64,000 bases of DNA from Paraglaciecola arctica (GCF_018861065.1 NZ_JAHKQO010000007.1:263409-327408); one strand, 5' to 3'; shown: positions 19,654-30,128, counted from the first letter of the stretch. The notes: generated by a model from the letters alone, not told the origin. Translations and numbers: made by a program.

Positions 19654-20175
19654 ATGCTCAACTTTGCCATATCAATTGAGGACCAATTGGAAACGGTTCA
19701 ACAGGCTAAAGCTTTTTTACACGACATCAGTGTTGAAAATTATCAATTGGTACTCAATCCCCATTTTATTAGTAGCGCTGGCACACATATGCGGCATATA
19801 TTGGATCATTATTGGGCGTTAAAAGACGGATTGAACCAAGGGTTAATTAACTACAATTCACGGAATCGAAATTCTAGTATTGAATCATGTCCGCAAACGG
19901 CACTTGGAGAATGGCAAAAAATCGAATCATGGTTAACGGATGTCGATCATTTAGATGTCGATATGCCCCTTAACGTAGCCTGTGAAACCTCTATCAACAA
20001 AACTCAGAATACTCAGACTCAATCAACATTAGGACGCGAACTGGTGTTTGTTGCGAGTCATGCGATACATCACTTCTCTTTGTTGGCTGTGATTAATTCC
20101 CTGCTTGGCAACAAAGATGAGGCGCACTTTGGAATAGCTCCGAATACTGCATCATATATTCGTCAACAAGCTTAG
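19654..20175 (+). CDS. DinB-like four-helix-bundle metal protein
   Basis: The protein has 173 residues. Histidine-rich segments TH-MRHILDHYW (H45, H48, H52) and ASHAIHHFSLL (H136, H139, H140) are placed as in the metal triad of DinB/YfiT-like proteins. These are all-helical bundles, often thiol-dependent transferases or damage-inducible proteins of unknown substrate. It stands alone after xylR in its own transcription unit. A specific reaction cannot be inferred. Confidence 0.7.
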   Translation: MLNFAISIEDQLETVQQAKAFLHDISVENYQLVLNPHFISSAGTHMRHILDHYWALKDGLNQGLINYNSRNRNSSIESCPQTALGEWQKIESWLTDVDHLDVDMPLNVACETSINKTQNTQTQSTLGRELVFVASHAIHHFSLLAVINSLLGNKDEAHFGIAPNTASYIRQQA

Positions 20176-20384
20176 TTGCCTATTTAAAACTTATGCTGAT
20201 TTATCGAAAGCCTGAGGTCTGAAAAATAAACCCAATCAAACTCGACCCAATTGCAATTTGTTATTCACTGATTCATTGATCTAGCACATTCCTCGACTCG
20301 CTTTGTTGCTGGTAATTAAACGCTAAAACGCGGATAATTACGGGACATATTTCCACAACATATTTGTAGTAAGGATTTTTTGCA

Positions 20385-20720
20385 ATGAGTGAGTTACCTC
20401 AATGTCCCCAGTGCGGTTCAACATATACTTATGAAGACCGTGATATGTACGTTTGTCCTGAATGCGCGTATGAGTGGCCCCAGTCTGGTGAAGTAGATGA
20501 AGATGAAAAGGTAATAAAAGATTCAAACGGTAATGTTTTAGCTGATGGCGATACAATTACAGTAATTAAAGATCTCAAAATAAAAGGCTCCTCATCTGTG
20601 GTCAAAGTGGGAACTAAAGTCAAGAATATTCGATTGGTTGATGGTGATCATGACATTGATTGCAAAATTGACGGTATTGGAGCGATGAAACTCAAGTCGG
20701 AGTTTGTTAAAAAGGTTTAA
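20385..20720 (+). CDS. yjdM: Zinc-ribbon protein YjdM (formerly PhnA)
   Basis: The 111-residue protein has an N-terminal zinc ribbon with CPQC and CPEC knuckles (residues 7-27). The C-terminal PhnA domain contains KDSNG--LADGDTI and [12 protein letters not shown], and it ends in the lysine-rich tail typical of the family. Despite the old name, the family is not a proven phosphonatase and its function is unknown. An AAGGA ribosome site precedes the ATG. It lies 2 bp upstream of the next gene, so they are co-transcribed. Confidence 0.93.
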   Translation: MSELPQCPQCGSTYTYEDRDMYVCPECAYEWPQSGEVDEDEKVIKDSNGNVLADGDTITVIKDLKIKGSSSVVKVGTKVKNIRLVDGDHDIDCKIDGIGAMKLKSEFVKKV

Positions 20721-20722
20721 CA

Positions 20723-21175
20723 ATGAGTAATAGCAGGTTTCCAGCACATGGTTCTATGCGGCTTTCTATTCAAGGTCAGTTACTTATAGTTGAAGGTTCT
20801 GGTCCCGGAAATATAGAAATGGTTCAAGAATATCAGCAACAAGTTGTGGGGCTGCGTAAACAAATTATGCATGCTCCATGGGTTAGCCTCGCATTGCTTA
20901 GCGGCACACCATTAGTTTCACCTGAAGCTAAAGAGTTATTTATTCAGGTAGTCAAACAAGCCAAGTCTATGAATTTGCGAGCGACTGCTGTGGTATTCAT
21001 CGAGATGGAATCTGCTGATCTAGTTCGTCAATTTTGGCGAGAAATTTATACAAGTGCTGGATTAAAGTTTAGTTTTTTTGACACTGAAAACGAAGCCCGT
21101 GATTGGCTGCAAAGTGTGTTAGAAAACGATTCAAACACAGATATTGAACAATCATCATCGGATGTTAGGCATTAG
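20723..21175 (+). CDS. Conserved hypothetical protein with STAS/SpoIIAA-like fold features
   Basis: This 150-residue soluble protein alternates beta strands and helices: LSIQGQLLIVEGSG, an amphipathic helix, a central LALLSG strand, then TAVVFIEME and a C-terminal helix with EARDWL. That order, and the EARDWL ending, resemble SpoIIAA-like/STAS domain proteins. It follows yjdM by 2 bp and precedes a SulP transporter that carries its own STAS domain. No catalytic motif is visible, and a regulatory or binding role is only a guess. Confidence 0.5.
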   Translation: MSNSRFPAHGSMRLSIQGQLLIVEGSGPGNIEMVQEYQQQVVGLRKQIMHAPWVSLALLSGTPLVSPEAKELFIQVVKQAKSMNLRATAVVFIEMESADLVRQFWREIYTSAGLKFSFFDTENEARDWLQSVLENDSNTDIEQSSSDVRH

Positions 21176-21474
21176 AATTTAACTGTTAAATTTGACAATA
21201 GTTAGCAGATTTCTAACTATCTCGAATTTGGTCATGAAACAAAGGCGTAGTTATAGTTCATCGCCTAATTTGTCACTAAATTATGCGAGCCGTTTATTCA
21301 TTGTATTAAAATAACGGTTTGTATAAAATTCAAACCGACATAACGTCAAATGTGACAAATGAGAATTACGTCCCGTAAATTAGCTCTCCTTCTTAATGCG
21401 CCAATTTAGGTGTAATTTTTACAAAACACATATTATTTCCCTTTGGGACTCATGAACATTATTAGGTAGTCTGC
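21176..21474. other. Intergenic region with two small hairpins before the SulP gene
   Basis: About 300 bp with no gene. An 8-bp hairpin (21198-21220, arms ATAGTTAG/CTAACTAT) follows the upstream operon but lacks a T-run. A 7-bp hairpin (21315-21337, arms CGGTTTG/CAAACCG) lies about 140 bp before the transporter and could be an operator. No clear promoter boxes were identified. Confidence 0.4.
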
Positions 21475-22965
21475 ATGGTTGAACACATTCAAAGAGATTG
21501 GCTTTCAAATATTCGGGGTGATGTGCTTGCTGGAATTGTAGTGGCATTAGCACTTATTCCTGAAGCCATCGCTTTTTCTATTATTGCAGGTGTTGATCCA
21601 AAAGTTGGACTTTACGCGTCGTTTTGCATTGCGGTAATCATTGCATTTGTAGGCGGGCGCCCTGGAATGATCTCTGCTGCTACTGGTGCCATGGCGTTAT
21701 TGATGGTGACTTTAGTGAAAGACCATGGTTTGGAATATTTGTTGGCGGCAACCTTGCTTACCGGGGTGCTGCAGATATTTGCTGGTTATCTCAAACTCGG
21801 TGAATTGATGCGCTTTGTATCCCGCTCTGTGGTGACGGGTTTTGTTAACGCCCTCGCCATCTTAATTTTTATGGCGCAACTACCTGAGCTTATTGATGTG
21901 ACTTGGCATGTTTACGCTATGACTGCAGCTGGCCTTGGCATTATTTATCTTTTTCCCTATTTACCGGTTATTGGAAAAGCGGTGCCGTCTCCCTTGGTAT
22001 GTATAGTGTCAATGACATTTGTGGCGGTTCTAATGGGCTTAGACATCCGTACCGTGGGCGATATGGGGGAATTGCCAGACACCTTACCGGTTTTTCTGTG
22101 GCCGGATGTGCCGCTTAATTTAGAAACACTAAGTATTATTTTACCCTATTCAATCGGCCTAGCTGTTGTGGGCCTTTTGGAATCCATGATGACGGCTACA
22201 ATCGTAGATGACCTAACCGACACCACTAGTGATCGCAACAAGGAATGCAAAGGGCAAGGTATGGCTAATATAGGCGCTGGTTTGTTAGGAGGAATGGCAG
22301 GATGCGCTATGATCGGGCAGTCCATCATCAATGTTAAGTCTGGTGGACGAGGCAGACTTTCCACCTTTGTGGCAGGCGCATTTCTGTTAGTGATGGTGGT
22401 TTTCCTCGATGATTGGTTACGTCTTATCCCCATGGCGGCATTAGTAGCAGTAATGATTATGGTGTCAATTGGTACGTTTTCGTGGTCTTCAATTAGAGAC
22501 TTGCGTACTAACCCTATTTCTTCAAGCATTGTAATGATATCTACAGTGATTGTTGTTGTGGCAACCCATAATTTAGCCTTGGGTGTACTCGTTGGTGTAT
22601 TGCTAGCTACGTTGTTTTTCGCCAATAAAATTGGACGTTTTATGGTGGTTAAATCTGATTTTTCAAAATCAGAAAATACCAGAACGTACGAAGTGATTGG
22701 GCAGATATTTTTTGCTTCTGCAGAACAATTTATCAAGTCATTTGATTTTAAAGAAGCGGCTGAACAGGTAGTGATTGACCTTACTCACGCCCATTTCTGG
22801 GATATCACCTCAGTGTCCTCATTAGATAAAGTGGTGATTAAGTTTAGGCGTGAAGGCGCTACTGTGAGCATCATAGGTATGAATGAAGCCACAGCAACAG
22901 TGGTCGACAAGTTTGGGGTGCACAATGACCCCAAAGAAGTTGATAAATTGTTAGGCGGACATTAA
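21475..22965 (+). CDS. SulP-family inorganic anion transporter with C-terminal STAS domain
   Basis: The 496-residue protein begins with the SulP signature region ([34 protein letters not shown] is broken here by family-typical residues; positions 15-48). It has some 11-14 membrane helices and a C-terminal STAS domain (about 405-490). The family moves sulfate, bicarbonate or other anions across the inner membrane, often with sodium or protons. Length and context, with a universal stress protein gene 10 bp downstream, resemble the SulP-Usp pairs of marine bacteria, where bicarbonate is a plausible substrate. The substrate is not decided by sequence. Confidence 0.9.
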   Translation: MVEHIQRDWLSNIRGDVLAGIVVALALIPEAIAFSIIAGVDPKVGLYASFCIAVIIAFVGGRPGMISAATGAMALLMVTLVKDHGLEYLLAATLLTGVLQIFAGYLKLGELMRFVSRSVVTGFVNALAILIFMAQLPELIDVTWHVYAMTAAGLGIIYLFPYLPVIGKAVPSPLVCIVSMTFVAVLMGLDIRTVGDMGELPDTLPVFLWPDVPLNLETLSIILPYSIGLAVVGLLESMMTATIVDDLTDTTSDRNKECKGQGMANIGAGLLGGMAGCAMIGQSIINVKSGGRGRLSTFVAGAFLLVMVVFLDDWLRLIPMAALVAVMIMVSIGTFSWSSIRDLRTNPISSSIVMISTVIVVVATHNLALGVLVGVLLATLFFANKIGRFMVVKSDFSKSENTRTYEVIGQIFFASAEQFIKSFDFKEAAEQVVIDLTHAHFWDITSVSSLDKVVIKFRREGATVSIIGMNEATATVVDKFGVHNDPKEVDKLLGGH

Positions 22966-22975
22966 GGAACAAGTA

Positions 22976-23827
22976 ATGACAAAAATAATGACCTGTGTGG
23001 ATGGTTCTGCAATAACAGATGCCGTTACTGACGCGGCAATTTGGGCTTCAAAAAAACTCAATAAGCCAATATGTTTTTTACATACACTGGAAAAGGAACA
23101 ACAACACGGCGCCGACGACTTTTCGGGGGCCATTGGGCTTGGTGCTCGGTCTGCATTGCTAGAAGAAATGACTCTGTTAGATGAAAAAAGAGGCAAAATA
23201 GCGCTACAGTTAGGAAAGGAGTTACTCAATACTGTCTCTCAAAAAGCACATAGCGCGGGTGTTAAAGATGTAGAAATGATGCAACGTCATGGGGATATCG
23301 TCGACGCCACTGAAGACTTATATGATAAAACTCGACTCATTGTTGTTGGTCGATGTGGTGAAGGTCATGACGGTAACTTTAGTGCTCTAGGATCTCATGT
23401 AGAAACCTTGCTTCGCAAAGCTTGTCATCCAGTGTTAATTGTTCCTGCCAAGTTCAATCTACCCAGCTCTTTTATGGTGGCATATGATGGTAGAGATACT
23501 GCTGACATAGCGCTGCAAAAGGTGATAGAGGGAGGTTTGTTGCATGGATTACACTGTCACTTAGTATCAGTTAAGAATAATGAGACTGAGTTAAAAGATA
23601 AACTTGATCTAGCCAAACAAAGGATGCAAGACGAAGGTTTTACGGTGTCGTCTGCGTTTATTGAGGGTGATATTCATCAGTCACTTATGCAGTACAAAAC
23701 CGCTAATAAGATAGATTTGATGGTAATGGGAGCTTTTGCCCATTCTAAATTACGGCGGTTTTTTGTGGGTAGCAATACGCTCAAAATGCTGGAACATTGT
23801 GATGTACCTTTAATAGTGCTTCGTTAG
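22976..23827 (+). CDS. Tandem-domain universal stress protein
   Basis: The 283-residue protein carries two Usp folds: residues 1-150, with VVGRCGEGHDG and a late SHVETLLRKACHPVLIVP, and 155-283, with VMGAFAHSKLRRFFVGSNT and a terminal CDVPLIVLR. The second half keeps the G-x2-G-like nucleotide loop in altered form. Usp proteins bind ATP or other ligands and modulate partners under stress. It starts 10 bp after the SulP stop codon with an AAGGAA site, so the two are one operon and the protein may regulate the transporter. Confidence 0.88.
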   Translation: MTKIMTCVDGSAITDAVTDAAIWASKKLNKPICFLHTLEKEQQHGADDFSGAIGLGARSALLEEMTLLDEKRGKIALQLGKELLNTVSQKAHSAGVKDVEMMQRHGDIVDATEDLYDKTRLIVVGRCGEGHDGNFSALGSHVETLLRKACHPVLIVPAKFNLPSSFMVAYDGRDTADIALQKVIEGGLLHGLHCHLVSVKNNETELKDKLDLAKQRMQDEGFTVSSAFIEGDIHQSLMQYKTANKIDLMVMGAFAHSKLRRFFVGSNTLKMLEHCDVPLIVLR

Positions 23828-23873
23828 CAGTCGAGTTTGTTGCTGTATCCGCTTTATTTTCACCGCCTAGCAT

Positions 23874-25622
23874 CTATGGCGTTATTTCGGCGTCTTTATA
23901 CGCTAACCAGTTTTCACCTAGATATAATTTAAGTAATTTATGCGGTGCCCGAGGCAAATCCACACTAAGTAACAATCCAGGGGTATGGTTAAAACTTTTA
24001 TCAATACCTAAACAATGAAAAACCGCACCTAGTTTGTTGTAGTGCTTTAGTAAAATAGGTACATCTTTGCCGTCTGGTTCAATTCCTTTGAGTAAAGCCG
24101 GGAGATGCTCTTTTAGTCCATATTGTTTGGCAAAATCTTGTACTTCAGGATGCAGCTGGTGTGAGAAGGGCGTTATAGGAGCCACTTTGTCAGTAGGGGT
24201 TACCATGGCTTGTTGGATAACGGCTGCACTGCGAACATCATATAATTTACTAATTGACACTGTGCCATACAAAGTCCGGTATTGGGGGTATTGGCAAACA
24301 AACGCGCCAATGCCTCGCCACAATAAAAACAACCCTAAAAAACTACGTTGATATTCGGGAATTAAGAAAGAGCGTCCCATTTCTAAACAAGGTTGTTGTT
24401 GGTTTACAAACTCAGGACCAAAATCAAACATTCGATTTAAGTATAAATTGTCTATATTTCCATCGGATAACAACTTGTCGGTCTGCCCCATTCGGTATGC
24501 TCCGATTATTTGCCCAGTTTCGGTTTTAGTGACAAACAAATGGGTATAGGTAGCGTCGAAGTGGTCGGTATCGAGAGGTTCACCGCTGCCTTCGTTATGT
24601 TCGCGAAACACCTTTTCCCGTAGACGCGCGATTTCATTTACTGTGTTTGGTATTTGATTTTGATAGCCAAAATAGACAGAGAAATTTTTATGATCAAGTA
24701 AGTGTTGTTCCTTAGGCAGTTGCCTAAGTTCCTGTAAAATTATTTCTCCTGAGATAGTTTGTGCAAGAGGTTGTTGCTTTGTGACGAGATCCGCTGGCCA
24801 TTGTTGTTGTAAATTAGGATCAAGTAAATAACTTTGCGCGCGAAACAATTCCGTTTGTGTGTCAATTTGAATGTGTTTTGCATAATGTTTGGCTGCAATG
24901 GGGTGTCCTGCTGTAACTGTTATTTGAGCATTGCGTTTGTTGATTAATTCTCGAGGTAACATCAACATTCGAAATCGAAAGTACACACGTCCCAAACGAT
25001 AAAATAATGGGCTATTAAAGCCACTCACAAATATCGGTAAATACTGTGCATTTACGCGGTTGGTTATGCTGGCAACCAATCTATTCCAGTTATGATCGGC
25101 GATTCGTTGCGTATCTTTATGATAATAACTGACCCGTCCTGCGGGGAAAATAAGTAAGGCTCCGCCAGATTTTACATGTTTTAAGCAGGCACGAATTGAA
25201 GGGGAATTCTTGGGGTTGCCCTCTGAGAGCGGGTTAGTAAAAATGAAGTAGTCTTCAAGTTCCGAAAAAATTTTCAATCCTTGGTTAGCCATCACTTTGA
25301 TGTCTGGGCGCACTTTTTCGATTGCCCAAGCTAGAAAAACGCCTTCAATTCCCCCGAATGGGTGATTACTAGCCAATACTAGTGGACCCGACTTGGGAAT
25401 ATTGGCGTGTAGTGCTTCTAGCCCAGATAATTGGATATTAAGTCCATCCAATAGCTTTTTTGAAAAACTCGTTTTGTCTAACCCAGCAAGACCATTTTCA
25501 CGGTATAAGTCATCTAACTTATTGATTGCCAATATACGATCTAATAATTTGATGAGTGTTGTGTTAAGGAAGTTTTTTTTATTATCCGGGACTACATTTA
25601 GCAGGCTGATGGCTGCAGGCAT
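23874..25622 (-). CDS. OlsF-like bifunctional acyltransferase (ornithine-lipid synthesis candidate)
   Basis: The protein has 582 residues from the ATG at 25622; an upstream TTG would add 5. The N-terminal half is a PlsC-type O-acyltransferase, with H87 in SNHPFGGIEG, the IFPAGR motif at 158-163 and an NRL-x-A-like stretch near 177. The C-terminal half (about 305-560) is a GNAT N-acyltransferase of the OlsB type, with REKVFREHNEG, EMGRSFLIPEYQ and a long C-terminal extension. The order O-acyl then N-acyl domain is that of OlsF, which makes ornithine lipid alone by N-acylating ornithine and then O-acylating the product. E93 replaces the aspartate more usual after the histidine in this branch. 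It could also make another aminolipid. Confidence 0.7.
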   Translation of the reverse strand: MPAAISLLNVVPDNKKNFLNTTLIKLLDRILAINKLDDLYRENGLAGLDKTSFSKKLLDGLNIQLSGLEALHANIPKSGPLVLASNHPFGGIEGVFLAWAIEKVRPDIKVMANQGLKIFSELEDYFIFTNPLSEGNPKNSPSIRACLKHVKSGGALLIFPAGRVSYYHKDTQRIADHNWNRLVASITNRVNAQYLPIFVSGFNSPLFYRLGRVYFRFRMLMLPRELINKRNAQITVTAGHPIAAKHYAKHIQIDTQTELFRAQSYLLDPNLQQQWPADLVTKQQPLAQTISGEIILQELRQLPKEQHLLDHKNFSVYFGYQNQIPNTVNEIARLREKVFREHNEGSGEPLDTDHFDATYTHLFVTKTETGQIIGAYRMGQTDKLLSDGNIDNLYLNRMFDFGPEFVNQQQPCLEMGRSFLIPEYQRSFLGLFLLWRGIGAFVCQYPQYRTLYGTVSISKLYDVRSAAVIQQAMVTPTDKVAPITPFSHQLHPEVQDFAKQYGLKEHLPALLKGIEPDGKDVPILLKHYNKLGAVFHCLGIDKSFNHTPGLLLSVDLPRAPHKLLKLYLGENWLAYKDAEITP

Positions 25623-25972
25623 AAAACAATTCCACAAACGAGATGACCAATTTATGGCGTCAATAGTGCTTTATTTTTTAGAATAATTCAGTAAGTTCTT
25701 GAGTCAAATCAAGCTATGTGTTCTGAGTTTGGGTTACAATGTGTCGCTACCTTAAAAGTATCCTTAACAAAAACAAAAGGTTAGGCCTTATTGTTTGTTA
25801 GACCACTTTTTGAATGCAGGTGGTATTGGAAGTGATGGCCGATTTCGAATTTGGGTTATTGAGTAACTGAAACCACAATTATGCTTTGAGTGAGGTTTTT
25901 ACAATGGGATTTAGGGCATAATACACATCTTAGTCTCAGCGGTTTATTGTAGAAAATTAAAGCAGGAAAAAA

Positions 25973-27004
25973 ATGCAACAGATTACTATCACCACACCAG
26001 ACGATTGGCATTTACATTTTAGGGATGGCGACATGCTTGGCGAAACCGTTCCAGCTACTGCTAGATGTTTTTCTCGTGCTATTGTTATGCCGAATTTAGT
26101 GCCGCCAGTTGTCAACGCCCAGTTAGCTAGTGCATATAAGTCACGCATTTTGGCTGCCCGACCACAAGGCAGTCAATTTGAACCTTTGATGACATTGTTT
26201 TTAACCAATAAAACCACTACCCAAGATATCATAGATGCCAAACAATCCGGTGTAGTCGCCGCAAAGTTGTATCCAGCTGGTGCAACTACCAATTCAGCGC
26301 AAGCAGTGAGCGGCATAGAAGCCTTGTATCCTGTATTCGAGGAAATGCAAAAACAAGGTTTATTGTTATTGGTGCACGGTGAAGTAACAGAGCATCACAT
26401 AGATATATTTGATAGAGAAAAGGAATTTATCGATCAATATATGCTTAAAATAGTGGCAGCTTTCCCTGAATTAAAAGTAGTGTTTGAACATATTACCACC
26501 AGTGATGCCGCAGATTTTGTTATGAGTAGCACAAATAATGTGGCAGCCACCATTACACCACAACACCTGTTGTTAAACCGTAATGATATGTTAGTCGGAG
26601 GAGTAAGACCGCATAACTATTGTTTACCGGTTTTAAAGAGAAGTACTCATCAACAAGCTTTACGTAAAGTAGTAGCAAGTGGCTCGAGTAAATTTTTCTT
26701 AGGCACAGACTCGGCTCCCCATGCTAAACACGCTAAGGAAAACGCTTGTGGCTGTGCCGGCTGTTATAGTGCTTGGAGCGCATTGGAGTTGTATGCGCAG
26801 GTGTTTGATGAACTAGACGCCTTAGATAAATTAGAAGGGTTTGCTAGTTTTCATGGGGCTGATTTTTATGGGGTACCACGTAATACCACAACTTTGACCT
26901 TAGTAAAGGATAGTTGGGTTGTGCCTGAGTCAGTTACATTGCCTAGTGGAGAAGCCATGGTGCCATTCTTTGCCGGAAAAACGGTAGATTGGAAATTAGT
27001 TTGA
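25973..27004 (+). CDS. pyrC: Dihydroorotase
   Basis: The 343-residue class II enzyme cyclises carbamoyl aspartate to dihydroorotate in pyrimidine synthesis. Metal ligands H13 and H15 lie in [10 protein letters not shown], the carbamylated lysine is K98 in AAKLYPAG, and the later FLGTDSAPH stretch holds the catalytic aspartate. The length equals that of E. coli PyrC. A GCAGGA ribosome site precedes the ATG. It is a single gene in this location, followed by a binding-protein gene without evident functional link. Confidence 0.96.
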   Translation: MQQITITTPDDWHLHFRDGDMLGETVPATARCFSRAIVMPNLVPPVVNAQLASAYKSRILAARPQGSQFEPLMTLFLTNKTTTQDIIDAKQSGVVAAKLYPAGATTNSAQAVSGIEALYPVFEEMQKQGLLLLVHGEVTEHHIDIFDREKEFIDQYMLKIVAAFPELKVVFEHITTSDAADFVMSSTNNVAATITPQHLLLNRNDMLVGGVRPHNYCLPVLKRSTHQQALRKVVASGSSKFFLGTDSAPHAKHAKENACGCAGCYSAWSALELYAQVFDELDALDKLEGFASFHGADFYGVPRNTTTLTLVKDSWVVPESVTLPSGEAMVPFFAGKTVDWKLV

Positions 27005-27049
27005 AGATTAAGCAATGTACTTTGCTAAAACCTACTTTATTATAAAGAG

Positions 27050-27853
27050 ATGAATGTGTATCTATTTACATTAGGTAAGGTTTGGCTAACAGTCTCTTTG
27101 ATTTGGCTTTTTGTGGGGAGCACTCCACTTTTAGCCAATGACAATGCAAAGGTGTTGCGCTTGGCCGTTATATATGTAGAAGAACCTCCTTTTGTCTACA
27201 CCAAAAACGATTCTGAATATTTAGGCATTGTACCGAGTTTGGCTAGGGCCTTGAGTCGTGAATTAGGAATGCGCCTCGAATTCTTACCTACAGCAAGAAA
27301 AGGGTTAGAGCAGTCTCTTATAGACGGAAAAGCCGATACGACTTGGTTGTCTCCAGACTGGGTAATGAATAAAAGTAAACTGATATTTTCTGATTCAGTC
27401 TTTTTACACAGAGAGTTTCTTTATAGCAAAGAACCTTTTATAGAAAGTAGTAACCCGTTGGATTGGCTGCAAAACAAAACGATCTGTATTCGGCAAGACT
27501 ACCAGTATCCAACCTTAAATCGTTTTTTCGATGACGCGGTTGCCCAAGCGGTCAAAGTGTCTAGCCAAGTTCCCTTGGTTAATTTACTAATAAAAGATCG
27601 CTGTGACCTAATGTATGTAAACGAGTACAGGGAAAGTTGGATGATTGCGAGTTTAGGGATTAAACATAAGATATGGCGTTCATCTAAAGCATTGGCAGAG
27701 TCGGATTTAGGTTTTATGTTTAACCATAATTGGCGAACTAAAATGCCACAGATTAATCAAGCCTTGGTGAGTATTAAAGATTCTGGAGAGTTAGAAACGA
27801 TTATACAATCCAATATTCAGCCTAAGGTTTTAACAACGCTCGCTAGCAACTAA
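27050..27853 (+). CDS. Periplasmic solute-binding protein, family 3 type
   Basis: The 267-residue protein has a signal peptide cleaved near residue 29 (LLA-ND). The fold of amino-acid-type binding proteins then follows: early LRLAVIYVEEPPFVY, LGIVPSLARALSRELG, then D-x-TWLSPDW and C-terminal ETIIQSN. No ABC permease or ATPase gene lies nearby. Orphan members of this group in Alteromonadales often act as sensors or have no known partner. The ligand cannot be assigned. Confidence 0.75.
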   Translation: MNVYLFTLGKVWLTVSLIWLFVGSTPLLANDNAKVLRLAVIYVEEPPFVYTKNDSEYLGIVPSLARALSRELGMRLEFLPTARKGLEQSLIDGKADTTWLSPDWVMNKSKLIFSDSVFLHREFLYSKEPFIESSNPLDWLQNKTICIRQDYQYPTLNRFFDDAVAQAVKVSSQVPLVNLLIKDRCDLMYVNEYRESWMIASLGIKHKIWRSSKALAESDLGFMFNHNWRTKMPQINQALVSIKDSGELETIIQSNIQPKVLTTLASN

Positions 27854-27948
27854 GTTTTACTGATAGTTGCTCATGCAAATTTATAACTTGCCCTTAACCC
27901 TACTAATGAAAGATAAAGAGCCTTCCACTTATACTTCAGAGAACAATT

Positions 27949-28638
27949 ATGACTGAACTCGTAACCTGTAATATTGAAAACCAAGTCGCCACCATTACGC
28001 TTCAAAATGGTAAAGTAAACGCTATTTCCCATCAAGTAATTGACGAACTCAACTCAGCTCTTGACCAAGCAGAGCAAGCGCAAGCTGTAGTTGTTTTAAC
28101 CGGACAAGCGGGTATGTTTTCTGGCGGTTATGATTTAAAGGTTATGAAAGAAAGCATGAGTTCGGCCATGGCGTTGGTTGAAAAAGGCACCACACTTACT
28201 CGGCGTATGTTGTCGTTTCCTTTTCCTGTCTTAGTGGCGTGCAGTGGCCATGCTATAGCTAAGGGCGCATTTTTATTGTTGGCAGCCGATTATCGAATTG
28301 GCGTTGATGGCGCATTTAAAATAGGTCTAAATGAAGTTGCAATAGGTATGACTATGCACCATGGTGGTGTAGAATTAGCCCGTGGTAGATTGGCACCAGT
28401 ATTTTTTAACCGTTCTGTAATTTTAGCGGAAATGGTCTCACCTAAAGAAGCGGTTACCGCAGGATTTTTAGACAAAGTTGTTAGTGAAACGGAATTTGTC
28501 GTGACGGTTCAAGCAATCGCTAGCGCAATGACCAAATTAGATATGAAAGCCCATCACCAGACAAAATTAAAAGCACGAGCAGAATTATTGCAATTGCTAG
28601 ATGAATGTATCGAAAAAGACCGTCATAGTAGCCTCTAA
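27949..28638 (+). CDS. Enoyl-CoA hydratase/isomerase (crotonase) family protein
   Basis: The 229-residue protein has the crotonase oxyanion-hole segments SGGYDLK (about residues 60-66) and a central HAIAKGAFLLLAADYRIG. It is shorter than usual and lacks the obvious catalytic Glu pair of enoyl-CoA hydratase: the region after the second oxyanion loop reads GLNEVAIGMTMHHGG, with one Glu. It probably acts on an acyl-CoA thioester, but the exact reaction is undetermined. It ends 5 bp before the dbpA start region. Confidence 0.8.
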   Translation: MTELVTCNIENQVATITLQNGKVNAISHQVIDELNSALDQAEQAQAVVVLTGQAGMFSGGYDLKVMKESMSSAMALVEKGTTLTRRMLSFPFPVLVACSGHAIAKGAFLLLAADYRIGVDGAFKIGLNEVAIGMTMHHGGVELARGRLAPVFFNRSVILAEMVSPKEAVTAGFLDKVVSETEFVVTVQAIASAMTKLDMKAHHQTKLKARAELLQLLDECIEKDRHSSL

Positions 28639-28643
28639 ACTAC

Positions 28644-30050
28644 TTGACCGGCCTAACAAATGAGAATGTTTTGAATAAAGAATTTGCTTCACTGGGATTA
28701 AATAACGCTTTGCTAGATAATTTGGAATCTATGGGTTTCAAAGAAATGACTGATATCCAAGCAATGAGCTTGCCAGCCATAATCGCGGGCAAAGATGTTG
28801 TCGGCAAAGCTAAAACCGGTAGCGGGAAAACCGCCGCTTTTGGTTTGGGGTTATTGCACAATTTAAAAGTGAAACGATTTCGTGTTCAAGCTTTGGTTAT
28901 GTGTCCTACTCGTGAGTTGGCTGAACAAGTGGCCTTAGAGATCCGTAAGTTAGGTCGTAGTATTCATAATATCAAAGTATTGACTTTGTGTGGTGGTACA
29001 CCTATGGGGCCTCAAATTGGTTCGTTAGAACATGGTGCGCATATTGTGGTAGGAACGCCAGGGCGCATAATGGATCATTTGTTTCGAGGCCGCTTAGACT
29101 TAAGTGAAGTCAATACTTTAGTGTTAGACGAAGCCGATCGTATGTTAGACATGGGCTTTGAAGTAGAAATGGCGAAAGTCATTGATGCTGTACCACTTGA
29201 GAGACAGACTCTACTGTTTTCAGCGACTTACCCCGATTCAATCGCGCAAATAAGTAAAGATGTGCAGCGTGATCCATTAGAGGTAAGTGTTGAAGCCACT
29301 CACGAAACTAACAGCATCGAGCAGTTGTTTTTTGAAGTGGAAGATCCCCATCGGATCAAAGCTGTAGCTGCGATGTTAAGCCATTATCAAGCTGAGTCAG
29401 CCATAGTATTTTGCAATACAAAAATTGCCTGTCAGGAAGTCGCTGATGAATTAACGAAATTAGGCGTATCGGTTTTGGCCCTACATGGTGATTTAGAGCA
29501 GCGTGATAGAACTCAAGTATTAACCCGCTTTGCTAATAGAAGTGTGTCTGTACTTGTTGCTACAGACGTCGCTTCACGTGGGTTAGACATCAAAGAAGTG
29601 AATGCGGTTATCAGCTATCAAATCACGCCAGATCCTGAGGTGCATATTCACCGAATCGGTCGAACGGGTCGAGCAGATGCCAAAGGGTTGGCATTAACAC
29701 TCTGTTCAGCAAAAGAAATTCCAAGGGCGAATGCAATTGAAGATTACCAAAAATCCAAAATCAAGTGGACGGGTATTCAGGCTTTGCGTTTTCATGCTAA
29801 CCGTTTAATCCAGCCAGAATATGCCACTATTTGTATCGACGGAGGCAAAAAAAGCAAAATCCGCCCCGGTGATATTTTAGGCGCGTTAACTAAAGATGCG
29901 GATATCGCTGGTGATGATATCGGTAAAATTAATGTCACAGCTACCCATACCTATGTAGCAGTAAAAACGCGCAGTGTTAAGCGAGCACTTAAACAATTTA
30001 ATGAAGGCAAGTTAAAAGGGCGCAAATTTAAAGCGAGAAAATTGAGTTAG
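28644..30050 (+). CDS. dbpA: ATP-dependent RNA helicase DbpA
   Basis: This DEAD-box helicase acts in 50S subunit assembly by binding hairpin 92 of 23S rRNA. The expected motifs are in order: Q motif near the start, AKTGSGKT, PTRELA, GTPGR, DEAD (in VLDEADRMLDMGF), SAT, and HRIGRTGR. The C-terminal DbpA RNA-binding domain (about 395-468) starts at ICIDGGKKSKIRPGDILGAL. The only in-frame starts near the family N-terminus are TTG codons at 28644 and 28671. The second gives the length closest to E. coli and has a weak GAGAA before it. The choice is open. Confidence 0.92.
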   Translation: MTGLTNENVLNKEFASLGLNNALLDNLESMGFKEMTDIQAMSLPAIIAGKDVVGKAKTGSGKTAAFGLGLLHNLKVKRFRVQALVMCPTRELAEQVALEIRKLGRSIHNIKVLTLCGGTPMGPQIGSLEHGAHIVVGTPGRIMDHLFRGRLDLSEVNTLVLDEADRMLDMGFEVEMAKVIDAVPLERQTLLFSATYPDSIAQISKDVQRDPLEVSVEATHETNSIEQLFFEVEDPHRIKAVAAMLSHYQAESAIVFCNTKIACQEVADELTKLGVSVLALHGDLEQRDRTQVLTRFANRSVSVLVATDVASRGLDIKEVNAVISYQITPDPEVHIHRIGRTGRADAKGLALTLCSAKEIPRANAIEDYQKSKIKWTGIQALRFHANRLIQPEYATICIDGGKKSKIRPGDILGALTKDADIAGDDIGKINVTATHTYVAVKTRSVKRALKQFNEGKLKGRKFKARKLS

Positions 30051-30128
30051 GTAAATCGAGTAGAACAACTTACTCATTGTCGAACTGTTTGCATAGCACA
30101 ATATTTTACCTAAGAGGTAAGCAGGCCA

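Noticed and set aside
22146..22736. 196-codon frame antisense to the SulP gene
   Set aside because: It is a shadow of a hydrophobic coding region with no start signal or family match.
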